Assembly: GCF_036492635.1 (NCBI RefSeq)
Contig: NZ_AP025305.1
Location: 3,862,000 to 3,925,999, forward strand
Origin: Aureibacter tunicatorum
GTDB taxonomy: Bacteria > Bacteroidota > Bacteroidia > Cytophagales > Cyclobacteriaceae
Direction of reading: 5' to 3'
DNA length: 64,000 bases
Below are positions 54,301-61,978 of the stretch, in pieces (positions within the stretch are counted from its first letter, which is position 1; every line of letters starts with the position of its first letter). The notes under the pieces are model-generated. The model saw only the letters and a program-made list of their open reading frames with translations, was not told where the DNA came from and searched no databases. A program made the translations under genes and the position numbers.

Positions 54301-54891
54301 AATCACAGCGCCAAGAATGAAAAAGAGGCAGAAAAACTTCTTAAGTCCATTTCAAAAAAAGAAGAAGAACTCAAAACATGGATTTGTCTCAATGATATGA
54401 TCGGTTCTGCTTCAGGTGACAAATTCAATGATTATGCTCAGAGCCTAATGCTTGGAATTCTTCTCGAATATGCCAATAAGCACTTGGATTCCTTGAGCCC
54501 TAGATATCGTTTTGTCACTGTGCACAGCAAGAAAGAAGGCGAAAAAATCGATGACCTCTTTGTCAAAGACATGGAAATGGGAGAGGATATCAGAGCTATC
54601 CGCACACTGAGTGGTGGAGAAACATTCTTATTGTCTTTGTCTCTGGCTTTGGGACTTTCTGAGATGGCCAGCCAACGTATTCAGATCGAAAGCTTGTTCA
54701 TAGACGAAGGCTTTGGAACGTTGGACAAGGATACTCTAGAGGAAGCTCTTTCTACTTTGGAAACATTGCAGAATACTACGAACAAAAAAATCATGATCAT
54801 ATCCCATGTGCCTGAGCTACAGGAAAGAATTCCAACTCAAATCAGATTGCATAAAACAGGAAATGGCTATAGCAAAATCATAACCGACTGA
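51340..54891 (+). CDS. sbcC: SbcC, SMC-like ATPase subunit of SbcCD
   Basis: This 1183-residue Rad50-type ATPase has the Walker A motif GPTGAGKST (about 37-45) and KAVMLSQGEFAKLLKA. Two long coiled coils flank a zinc hook with Cys606 and Cys609 (QPCAVCGSLDHPFEH). The C-terminal signature TLSGGETFLLSLSLALGLSE and Walker B SLFIDEGFGTLD end the protein. It pairs with SbcD upstream to process hairpins and double-strand ends. Length is typical. A terminator follows at once. Confidence 0.95.
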   Translation: MKINRIFIKNINSLKGKHLVDFNEGSLAQSELVAIVGPTGAGKSTLLDAILLAFYNKTPRYQKVSANELEKSGGLVTRGESEAISSVDFEVVKDGKASHYRAHWTASKGQRGEAKNEIRNYRMEFSELKYSGDDQGVILAEGRENKVVPVIEDIVGLHYDQFVKAVMLSQGEFAKLLKADRKQRNQLLEKVTRSFDFRDISIKAYQAYDQRKKELEELYKDKERINVLSIEEKEEIEKKLLEYTEQLDKEALVLSKYKKTKDNFDNFDKILEELSALESKENKLKEELQTFEPKKISLELFESALPLQADWKSLNDQKVALKNLNQEKEKLDQSLQSFEDQWNVLNQNQKMTDQSLLEWTHKKDMLETLWKSVEGYDKEIDKFNAEAESFAVRLKDTSEKKKETESKKAQSQQQLQELDKNQTQLTEWLKEKASLESLSSELGKLESAQAQSLEYKSHFDQEVSGIEDQSLLKRVKIILNDSQFTDHLDNWKFKTESELNEAKGQRIFNDWDIEKYTEAEILLEKASDHYQNIAKLSQQKKEALERKTSLDKELKQIDKEVEAQRIAIQHTELSETELKAKVERLKLENNKSVLGLRKSLQKGQPCAVCGSLDHPFEHKEDQIDETKQAEKQLEEINKYLKKLTVELQSFEKKKVAGQTSLKAVDMEISKAEKDLIALNNEKTNYDNKFKYLFSEIPHNLFTQLELIKQDKKLVERIEKYSKFLLVFDRIQQSYKRWQASQESFKSLFAPYQAFSADINELKLLSEDYTLKKDKADQLNNDIKLAENDLTNLNTAFDQVNVEYHQVDAQYQVAKEQSKGFKNAREALFGDKKVEAERENYQQEKDIRTKAVTEVKEALVKNQTEKENQTTNLQKTVSQIEQMEQDIQEKQLNLLARSVEKGFETLEDLQQALELKNIEELKAENKQLEVNKSQISGAKVNILERKEKLEEIVFLEPLDKEENQRRLAETELRIDEVKDKVASEKAELNHSAKNEKEAEKLLKSISKKEEELKTWICLNDMIGSASGDKFNDYAQSLMLGILLEYANKHLDSLSPRYRFVTVHSKKEGEKIDDLFVKDMEMGEDIRAIRTLSGGETFLLSLSLALGLSEMASQRIQIESLFIDEGFGTLDKDTLEEALSTLETLQNTTNKKIMIISHVPELQERIPTQIRLHKTGNGYSKIITD

Positions 54892-54892
54892 T

Positions 54893-54925
54893 AAAAAAGC
54901 GATGGTTTTTCATCGCTTTTTTATT
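54893..54925. terminator. Bidirectional terminator between sbcC and the GNAT-nitrilase gene
   Basis: AAAAAAGCGATG (54893-54904) and CATCGCTTTTTT (54911-54922) form a 12-bp stem with a 6-base loop and T runs on both strands. It lies directly after the sbcC stop. Confidence 0.85.
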
Positions 54926-54934
54926 TTCAAAATT

Positions 54935-56464
54935 CTATGACTTTCGAATAATTTTATACAAATCTTTACGCCTGTCTTTTAAATTTCGAACACTGCCAAA
55001 CTGATTCAACTCACGCAACAAATCTATATCCACATCGCAAATTAATATCATTTCCGTATTGGGAGTTGCCTCAGCTTTGATTCCAGTGGAAGGAAAAGCA
55101 AAATCACAAGGTGTGAAAACGGCTGATTGAGCATATTGGATATCCATGTTGTCCACTTGAGGCAGATTGCCCACACTTCCGGCTATTGCTACATAACATT
55201 CATTTTCAATGGCTCTGCTTTGAGCGCAATTTCTAATTCTCGAATAGCCATTTTGAGTGTCTGTTAAAAATGGAACAAAAAGCAAATCCATACCTTCATC
55301 CGCTAAAATTCTGCTCAATTCAGGAAATTCGATATCATAACAGACCAATACACCTATTTTGCCACAATCCGTATCAAAGGTTTTTATCTCATTGCCTCCC
55401 TGCATTCCCCACACTTGCGTCTCGTCCGGTGTAATATGAATCTTTTCATACCTTTCCACCGTTCCATCTCGCTTGCACAGATACCCCACATTGTATAAGA
55501 TGCCATCTTTCATCTCAGGCATGCTTCCAGTGATGATATTGATATTATATGATATTGAGAACTCGGAAAATTTTTCGACGATACTGCCTGTGAACTTTGC
55601 CAATTCACGTATAGCCTGCGCCTCTGAAAGGTGGTTTGAGTCAGCGATCAAAGGGGCATTGAAAAACTCAGGGAACAAGGCAAAATCTGATCGATAAGCG
55701 GAGACAGAGTCCACAAAATACTCAGCTTGCTTCATCAGATCGTCAAGATTTTCATACAATCTCATTTGCCATTGTATCAAACCCAACCTTACAACCTTCT
55801 TTTTACTCGAAGCCTTGTCGCTTGGCTTTTCATAATAGATATTTTTCCATTCCAATAATACCGCAAACTCACTGGAATCGGTATCTCCCTCGAGGTAATT
55901 CTTAAGAATTCGAGAAGGTTGGAAATCATTTGACATTTGAAAATTCAATACCGGATCATGAATTTCCTTGCGCTTGACTTTCTCAATATATTCCTTGGCC
56001 GTCAATTGCTTGGCATATTTATGATAATTAGGTATTCTTCCTCCAAAGACAATTCCTTTCAAGTTCAACTTTTCGCATAATTCCTTTCGATAATCATACA
56101 ATCTTCTACCTAATCTCAGGCCTCGAAATTCCGGCTTAATAAAAACCTCAATGCCGTAAAGCACATCTCCATTAGAATCATGCGTATTGAATGAATAATT
56201 ATCCGTTATTTCCTTATACGTATGATTTTCATCAAAACTACCGTAGTCAACGATAATCGATAAAGCACAGCCTGCCAATTGACCATTAACCTTTATAACA
56301 ACTTGGCCTTCGGAAAACTTATTGATCAATGTCTTTATTTGACTTGCACTCCAATAACTCTCCTCCATGCCCTTGTAAACTTGCATCATCGCCTCTTTAA
56401 GCTCTTGATAATCATCAAAGCTTAAGTAATCAAGTTCAATATTCTCTATTTCGTTCGCTTTCAT
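54935..56464 (-). CDS. GNAT acetyltransferase-carbon-nitrogen hydrolase fusion
   Basis: In this 509-residue protein residues 1-210 form a GNAT fold (LYGIEVFIKPEFRGLRLGRR, with the acetyl-CoA loop RGLRLGRRLYDYR). Residues about 225-505 form a nitrilase-type amidohydrolase with the Glu-Lys-Cys triad Glu266 (LFPEFFN), Lys341 (YEKIHITPDE) and Cys375 (VCYDIEFPE). This two-domain family is known in bacteria. Its substrate is unknown, but acetylation plus amide hydrolysis of a small metabolite is a reasonable reading. The gene converges with sbcC. Confidence 0.9.
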   Translation of the reverse strand: MKANEIENIELDYLSFDDYQELKEAMMQVYKGMEESYWSASQIKTLINKFSEGQVVIKVNGQLAGCALSIIVDYGSFDENHTYKEITDNYSFNTHDSNGDVLYGIEVFIKPEFRGLRLGRRLYDYRKELCEKLNLKGIVFGGRIPNYHKYAKQLTAKEYIEKVKRKEIHDPVLNFQMSNDFQPSRILKNYLEGDTDSSEFAVLLEWKNIYYEKPSDKASSKKKVVRLGLIQWQMRLYENLDDLMKQAEYFVDSVSAYRSDFALFPEFFNAPLIADSNHLSEAQAIRELAKFTGSIVEKFSEFSISYNINIITGSMPEMKDGILYNVGYLCKRDGTVERYEKIHITPDETQVWGMQGGNEIKTFDTDCGKIGVLVCYDIEFPELSRILADEGMDLLFVPFLTDTQNGYSRIRNCAQSRAIENECYVAIAGSVGNLPQVDNMDIQYAQSAVFTPCDFAFPSTGIKAEATPNTEMILICDVDIDLLRELNQFGSVRNLKDRRKDLYKIIRKS

Positions 56465-56726
56465 CTTAAACGTATTAAATAATCATTTGCCAAAGACTTG
56501 GCTAACTATATGGCATGCAAAACTTCTACCTTTTTTCATTTTGAAAGTTTCGACATACCAGCATAGCCAAAAGCAAAAAGTAAACGGAGCAAACACTGGT
56601 TTTAGCATTTCAATGCGCTCATTTATACGACTATTTTCGTAAGAAATACGCTTTCAAATGGCAACAATAATCCTGCAATAAGATTAACATATTGTCCAAA
56701 TAGTTTTTTCACACGCTAATTCCACA

Positions 56727-57410
56727 ATGAACATAGATTACACCTTCATCATTACAGTCGCAACCAGTATTTTCGCCATATTGAATCCAATAGGAAACCT
56801 ACCGCTATTCATCAGCCTCACTCAGGATATGTCGGACACTCAACGCCGAAAAACCGCTTTCAAAGCTCTTGTGATTACATTCATCATACTTAGTCTTTTC
56901 GCTCTGGGAGGCAAACTTATATTCGATATATTCAGCGTTACGATTTCCAGCTTGAAAATCTCCGGTGGCATCATATTATTCCTGATTGCATTGCCTTTGG
57001 TTATGGGTAAAAAATCCGGTTTGCAAAAAACCCATACCGATGAAAAAATCATGAAGGAGAGAATAGAAAATGCTTTGCCTGAAGAGGATCTGCCTGATTC
57101 GGATATTTCCATTAGTCCTTTAGCCATCCCCTTGCTTGCCGGACCAGGCGCTATTTCTACAACGATAAGTTTCGCAAACACCAAAAGCGAATTTATCTAT
57201 ACCCTCTTGGTCATCGCCGCATTGCTAATCAATTGCACATTAACCTTTATCGTTTTTTCTTCGTCTATCTTTGTCACCAAAAATGTTAGACCATCAATTA
57301 TCAATATCATTTCTAGAATTATGGGATTGATACTTACCATGATCGCTGTTCAGATGGTAACATCAGGAATCACCAACATTGTATCTCCGTTGAAGCCAGT
57401 ACCAATGTAA
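56727..57410 (+). CDS. MarC-family integral membrane protein
   Basis: This 227-residue protein has six hydrophobic segments and the MarC signature blocks IFAILNPIGNLPLFISLTQ, LKISGGIILFLIALPLVMG and PLAIPLLAGPGAISTTI. MarC proteins were once linked to multidrug resistance, but this has been questioned and their function is unknown. A charged loop (THTDEKIMKERIENALPEED) separates segments three and four. The next gene follows 77 bases later in the same direction. Confidence 0.9.
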   Translation: MNIDYTFIITVATSIFAILNPIGNLPLFISLTQDMSDTQRRKTAFKALVITFIILSLFALGGKLIFDIFSVTISSLKISGGIILFLIALPLVMGKKSGLQKTHTDEKIMKERIENALPEEDLPDSDISISPLAIPLLAGPGAISTTISFANTKSEFIYTLLVIAALLINCTLTFIVFSSSIFVTKNVRPSIINIISRIMGLILTMIAVQMVTSGITNIVSPLKPVPM

Positions 57411-57487
57411 TCACTCAAGCATTAATTCTCCGAAAGCACAAATCAATAAAACTTAAGCCAATATTGTTGGTTGGAAAATAAAAAATC

Positions 57488-57979
57488 ATGCTCAAAACAA
57501 CTCCTTATTTCAGCGTACTACTCCTATCACTGTTTTTATTGACATCTTCATACACTGATCAGGCAAATGCGAATGTTGAAGCCATCTCATCGGAAGGTAC
57601 TCAAGATTTCATTTTCCAAATTCTTGATCAAAAAACAAATCGTCAAAGCAATACGGAAGTAAACATTTTTGTCAAATACAGATATTCGGATGAACAGAAC
57701 CATCATGATCATTATGTGGATTATCGGAAAGTCCGTGATATTACATTAGGATACATTCAAATTTCAAAAGAATATCCACTGAACACTACTTGGGAAGTGC
57801 TAAGCAAAGTGATCGCAAAAAGAATTATGGCTGATTTTAAATTCAAGGCGATCTCTGTTCAAATTCAAGCTCATCCTAGAGTGCTTGAAGATAAAAAATT
57901 AACAGAACCCGGCTATCATAGCGGTATACACACCATAGGAAGAATCGAGCCATTATCCATAGTCGTTACCAATAAATAG
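57488..57979 (+). CDS. Secreted FolB/T-fold-like protein
   Basis: This 163-residue protein has a Sec signal peptide (about 1-29, QANAN). The mature part resembles dihydroneopterin aldolase (T-fold). HYVDYRKVRDITLGYI aligns with the FolB strand-helix region, and NTTWEVLSKVIAKRIMADF with its long helix, where Glu103 matches the conserved catalytic glutamate. The end RIEPLSIVVTNK fits the last strand. A folate enzyme would be cytoplasmic, so the signal peptide is odd. It may be a repurposed T-fold protein. This resemblance is by eye and could be wrong. Confidence 0.5.
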   Translation: MLKTTPYFSVLLLSLFLLTSSYTDQANANVEAISSEGTQDFIFQILDQKTNRQSNTEVNIFVKYRYSDEQNHHDHYVDYRKVRDITLGYIQISKEYPLNTTWEVLSKVIAKRIMADFKFKAISVQIQAHPRVLEDKKLTEPGYHSGIHTIGRIEPLSIVVTNK

Positions 57980-57985
57980 GCAAAA

Positions 57986-58026
57986 CAAACCCCGCAAAAA
58001 CTGGCATGCATTATTGCGGGGTATAT
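57986..58026. terminator. Bidirectional terminator after the T-fold-like gene
   Basis: ACCCCGCAA (57989-57997) and TTGCGGGGT (58014-58022) form a perfect 9-bp stem with a 16-base loop. The minus side has TTTGTTTTG and serves the next gene, which converges. Confidence 0.7.
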
Positions 58027-58065
58027 CAAATTATTGAATAAAGGTTACAAATCTATTCGTTCTAA

Positions 58066-58488
58066 TTACACTGCTGACAACCTTCTAGATTGCAAAGGCG
58101 TCGATATTGCAGGCTTATGCTTGGGTTTGCATGTGTAATGCCTCACATTCTTTGAACCAATCAAAGAATCCATAATTGGACTTTCATGTTCTGAAAAAAC
58201 AACCACTTGCACACTGGAAATTGAGTTCACATAGCTGACTATCATCGGAGAATGCTCCTTGTAAACAGCTAAATTAATCACCACGACATCTGCGAAGATC
58301 AATTTGTCAAACAATTTCTCATGCACATCAAAGTAATCGGGGTCCTTGCTATCAACGTCTACAGGTATGATATCAGCAGTTCCCAGCTTGACTTTTATCT
58401 CTTCCGGCAAAGATGCTCCATCGCTTAAATAAAGAGCAACAGAAGATTGAGTTTTATTAGCCTTGTGTTTATTGAATGAGTTTAGCAT
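58066..58488 (-). CDS. Small protein of unknown function
   Basis: This 140-residue protein has no signal peptide or membrane segment. It has a repeated strand-helix pattern (SSVALYLSDG, ADVVVINLAVYKEHSPMIVS, SVQVVVFSEHESP) resembling a small Rossmann-like or receiver-like fold, with a basic tail (CKPKHKPAISTPLQSRRL). I recognise no family. It stands alone, 318 bases from the next gene, and is bounded downstream by the bidirectional terminator. Confidence 0.55.
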   Translation of the reverse strand: MLNSFNKHKANKTQSSVALYLSDGASLPEEIKVKLGTADIIPVDVDSKDPDYFDVHEKLFDKLIFADVVVINLAVYKEHSPMIVSYVNSISSVQVVVFSEHESPIMDSLIGSKNVRHYTCKPKHKPAISTPLQSRRLSAV

Positions 58489-58806
58489 AACAATTAATAT
58501 AAAAAGTAAAATCGAACGTCTACATTAACTACACTTTCAGAGTTAAACCCCCTACTTTTAAAAATAAAAAAATCAAAAAAAATTACAGGATACTTTCCAT
58601 ACCTGGCTCATTTTGAAATTCACGACGCAAATCTAACTTTTATAACAACTATTTTCAACCATTTAAACACATAAACTTTATAAATAATTAATAATATGAC
58701 AAATAATTCATTTTTTATGATAAATGTCATTAATAATGAAAGCAATAGTCACTTACTAAATTTATTTCAATCACACTTATGAATATTGCTAAAAAAGAAA
58801 ATCTCA
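58489..58806. other. Very AT-rich intergenic region
   Basis: The 318 bases between the unknown small gene and the DHA2 pump are extremely AT-rich. I see short direct repeats of ATTAATAAT and an ATGACA/TGTCAT dyad (58696-58701, 58735-58740), but no gene. The pump's terminator overlaps the far end. Confidence 0.6.
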
Positions 58807-58823
58807 TCATGAGTTTGAGATTT
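58790..58823 (-). terminator. Terminator overlapping the end of the DHA2 pump gene
   Basis: On the minus strand AAATCTCA and TGAGATTT (plus positions 58816-58823 and 58799-58806) form an 8-bp stem followed by TCTTTTTT. The stem includes the last codons and the stop of the gene. Confidence 0.75.
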
Positions 58824-60363
58824 CAACTGTTTCTGGATTTTTAGGTTTGATCAATGCAATGAAAGCTAGAGGTATGCATAATAAGAAAAAATAACCAACC
58901 ATCATGAAGCAATCCAAATAAGTCAACAAAGTGCTTTGCAAAAGCACATCGTCGTATAGTTTTATATCAATTGTTTTATTCAAAAAGTCCATGTCCGCTG
59001 AAAAACTATCGAAAGCAGCAAGCAAATCAGCGCGATAATCATTCGTTACTCTATTAACAGGATTAACATAACCTTTCACCCAATTAAAATGAAAATCCGT
59101 GCGTACGAGTATAAATTCCGTGGCAAAAGCCACTCCCAAGGCATTTCCTATCTTTCTCAATAAATGGAGGGCCGCCGTGCCTTCAGGGATTAGTTTACCC
59201 CGAATATGAATCAAAGCAATCGTATTAAGGGAAATGATAATCAAAGAGAATCCCAATCCTCTTATGATTACTGGTATCAAAAAATCAAAAGGCCCTGCAT
59301 ACAAATTTATATGAGACAGCATATATCCAAAGATATACACGCAAATATTTCCAGCCGACAAATAAATTATCAAATGTATCTTCTTTTGCGGCAACTTGCC
59401 AAGTATAGGCAAAAGAACCAGCGAAGTAATACCTCCCGGCAAAGCAATCAAACCGATCTGAAATGGCGAATAATCCAATATATTAATCACGAACAAAGGC
59501 AACACAAGAAATGACAATGACATCCCTATACTCACTATAAACAGAATTATCGTTCCCGAAGTAAAGGAAATATCCTTGAACACTTTAATATCAATCAAAG
59601 GCTTTTCTGCCGTGAGCAAACGCATGATAAACAAGGTCAAGCTCAAAAAAGCAACTATCGTCAGTACATAAATATAATCGGATGTGAACCACGCCGCTTC
59701 CTGGCCGTTTTGCAACACAATTTGAAGAGAACTTACCCCGGCAATCAAAAGCAAGAATCCCCACCAGTCAAATGAGTCCACCTTCCTGACATCTTTCGGT
59801 TCGCTAATGAATATGTATGATAAAATGCATGCGGCAAAACCTATAGGCAAGTTGATAAAAAACACCCAGTGCCATGAAATATACTCCGTAAAATACCCGC
59901 CAACCAAAGGAGCTAATGTACGACCAACCATCAGCCCGCCACCAAAAAGCGCATTGGCTAAGCCTATTTTTTCCTTAGGCAAGGTTTCCACCAATATAGC
60001 TTGGGATGTCGCCAACAAAGCTCCTCCTCCCAAGCCTTGCAAAAATCGAAATAAAACCAACTTGCCTGTAGTATCTGATATACCACAAAAAAGAGATGAG
60101 ACCGTAAATATCAATATCGAAAACGTATAAAATCTTTTTCTTCCCAACTTCGCGCTCATCCATGGCGATAGCGCCACCATCACGATATTGGAAATAGCAT
60201 AAGCCGAAATCACCCACCCAACCTCTGTGATTGTCGAGCCTAAGCTACCCATAATATACGGCAAGGCAACATTCACAACTGTGGCATCCAAAATTTCAAT
60301 GATAGCGGCTGCCATCACTGTCACGATAACAATTCTGGATTTGAAATCTAAACTTTTCGGCAT
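58807..60363 (-). CDS. DHA2-family MFS efflux transporter (EmrB/QacA-like)
   Basis: This 518-residue protein has 14 predicted membrane segments. The first carries IIEILDATVVNVALPYIMGS, followed by WVISAYAISNIVMVALSPWM and LFRFLQGLGGGALLATSQA, with motif A-like SAKLGRKRF. These fit the 14-helix drug:H+ antiporters. It would export drugs or toxic compounds using the proton gradient. No membrane-fusion or TolC partner is adjacent; they may be elsewhere. Confidence 0.92.
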   Translation of the reverse strand: MPKSLDFKSRIVIVTVMAAAIIEILDATVVNVALPYIMGSLGSTITEVGWVISAYAISNIVMVALSPWMSAKLGRKRFYTFSILIFTVSSLFCGISDTTGKLVLFRFLQGLGGGALLATSQAILVETLPKEKIGLANALFGGGLMVGRTLAPLVGGYFTEYISWHWVFFINLPIGFAACILSYIFISEPKDVRKVDSFDWWGFLLLIAGVSSLQIVLQNGQEAAWFTSDYIYVLTIVAFLSLTLFIMRLLTAEKPLIDIKVFKDISFTSGTIILFIVSIGMSLSFLVLPLFVINILDYSPFQIGLIALPGGITSLVLLPILGKLPQKKIHLIIYLSAGNICVYIFGYMLSHINLYAGPFDFLIPVIIRGLGFSLIIISLNTIALIHIRGKLIPEGTAALHLLRKIGNALGVAFATEFILVRTDFHFNWVKGYVNPVNRVTNDYRADLLAAFDSFSADMDFLNKTIDIKLYDDVLLQSTLLTYLDCFMMVGYFFLLCIPLAFIALIKPKNPETVEISNS

Positions 60364-60541
60364 ATGGAAGGAAGTATTTTGATCCTAAAGATTCGTTAAA
60401 TTTTTAAATGAATCTCTCTTAAGCTAAACGGCAGTTATCACTAGTTCAACTTCCATTCCAATATACCTCTATTACAAATTAAGCTTTCATTAGCCAAATT
60501 TCATTTAACTCTGAACACACTTTCAAAAGTAAAAGGAAGCA

Positions 60542-61129
60542 TTATTTTTTACGAAAAGGCACATAGCCTCCATCATACAATTTTCCGGGAGTAAACCCAC
60601 TACTGGCCATAAACTCTCGAAGAGAGGAAGCATCCGATCGCTTTGCTATCTCCAAAAATAATTGAGCGCAAGCCAGCGCGTCGCTTTCAGCATCATGGTG
60701 TTGCAGGCCTGATACATTTAAATGATCGCATAATGTCGGCAATTTATGGTTATACAACTCAGGAAACATCTTCTTGCCCATCACCATCGTGCAATGGTAA
60801 TTCAAATCCGGGTAAGTCAAGCCGTAAGCATCCATCACATATCTTAAACAACTAAAGTCGAAAGAAGCGTTGTGCGCCAACATGGGTTGGTTCTCAATGT
60901 AGCATCTCAAATCCTGCCATACTTCATCAAAAGTCTGTTCATTTTCAGTCATGCTCTGCGTAATGCCATGTATGGAAATATTGATGCCATTATAATAGTT
61001 AGGAGTTGGCTTGATCAGACGATGAATAGTCTCCACCACTTCTCCATCCCTGACAATAGCCAAGCCCACAGAGCAAACGCTCTGTCTGTTGGAGTTTGCC
61101 GTTTCAAAATCTATCGCTGTAAAATTCAT
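60542..61129 (-). CDS. DnaQ-like 3'-5' exonuclease (DEDDh)
   Basis: This 195-residue exonuclease has Exo I AIDFETAN (Asp7, Glu9), Exo II HNASFDFSCLR and Exo III HHDAESDALACAQLF, the DEDDh set of the DNA polymerase III epsilon family. It could proofread or degrade single-stranded DNA or RNA. A stand-alone protein of this size is common in Bacteroidota. It has a consensus promoter 20-50 bases upstream. Confidence 0.92.
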   Translation of the reverse strand: MNFTAIDFETANSNRQSVCSVGLAIVRDGEVVETIHRLIKPTPNYYNGINISIHGITQSMTENEQTFDEVWQDLRCYIENQPMLAHNASFDFSCLRYVMDAYGLTYPDLNYHCTMVMGKKMFPELYNHKLPTLCDHLNVSGLQHHDAESDALACAQLFLEIAKRSDASSLREFMASSGFTPGKLYDGGYVPFRKK

Positions 61130-61155
61130 TCGTATCGCTTTATGAAATTAGAAAG

Positions 61156-61185
61156 CAAATCTAGCCTGCTATATCTGTTTTTCAA
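61156..61185 (-). promoter_or_regulatory. Consensus promoter of the exonuclease gene
   Basis: On the minus strand TTG (61185-61183), 19 bases, then TAGATTTG (61163-61156), a full match to TTG-N19-TAnnTTTG. The ATG starts 27 bases downstream. Confidence 0.6.
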
Positions 61186-61304
61186 AAACTTGTCAATATT
61201 CATCTTTGTCCTGACTGAATTATCGCAACTATGTCAAATCGAATCATTATTACAGTAAATCGATGGCTATTCCCCTATCTTATCAATTATTAAAAAAAGA
61301 GATG

Positions 61305-61345
61305 AGCATAAAAAAACTCCGATTCATAAAGAACACGGAGTTTAA
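61305..61345 (-). terminator. Intrinsic terminator after the small secreted protein gene
   Basis: On the minus strand AAACTCCG and CGGAGTTT (plus 61336-61343 and 61314-61321) form an 8-bp stem with a 14-base loop, followed by a T run. It lies about 70 bases after the stop at 61416. Confidence 0.75.
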
Positions 61346-61415
61346 AAACAGAACTTGACGAAAACTTACAAATCTTATTTAATTGATCTGAAGTTCATTC
61401 AAATGTATCGCCTAC

Positions 61416-61751
61416 TTACTTTCTTCCATATTGACGCGAAACAGGGTTGACTTTCCCTACAATTTCGCTGGGAGCATTTAGCTCCACGGAGTAAAGACCG
61501 TTATCTAGTTCAATAATAGAAAGCGTCGCAATTTCAGTTTCATTACGCATTTTGATTTTTTGCGTGTCGTTTCTTTGCATCCATCCTTCTTTGCCGATAT
61601 TTACCAAAAGCGATTCTTTCAAACCTTTCGCCTTGCTGAATGTAAGATCCTCATAAGTGATAGTGACTTTCTCTGATTCAATACTGGAACTCGCAAATGA
61701 ATTTGCAATGCAAAATAATACCAATGCTGCTGATAAAATGAGATTTTTCAT
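61416..61751 (-). CDS. Small secreted protein of unknown function
   Basis: This 111-residue protein has a Sec signal peptide (1-20, ANSFAS). The mature part starts SIESEKVTITYEDLTFSKAK and ends in a basic tail (KVNPVSRQYGRK). It is probably a short beta-rich periplasmic protein. No family was recognised. A pair of TAACCTTTATT repeats lies upstream. Confidence 0.65.
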   Translation of the reverse strand: MKNLILSAALVLFCIANSFASSSIESEKVTITYEDLTFSKAKGLKESLLVNIGKEGWMQRNDTQKIKMRNETEIATLSIIELDNGLYSVELNAPSEIVGKVNPVSRQYGRK

Positions 61752-61799
61752 GCCATATTAGATTTAAAAATTGACTTGTCAAGTAGCCTCAAGTTGCTC

Positions 61800-61839
61800 T
61801 AACCTTTATTTGCTCCTTGATGAAAATTTAACCTTTATT
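61800..61839 (-). repeat. Direct repeat upstream of the small secreted protein gene
   Basis: TAACCTTTATT occurs at 61800-61810 and 61829-61839, a 29-base period. It may be a regulator site, but this is only suggested by position. Confidence 0.4.
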
Positions 61840-61978
61840 CACTTATTCAACGACGCAACAACAAGCAATATTTCATAAAATCGCAATTAAATTTAATTTT
61901 CAAAAAATGTAACAATATCCATTACCACAACGTAAAAATTAAGTTATATAAGAACATATAATCATGTCTTACAGCCAA

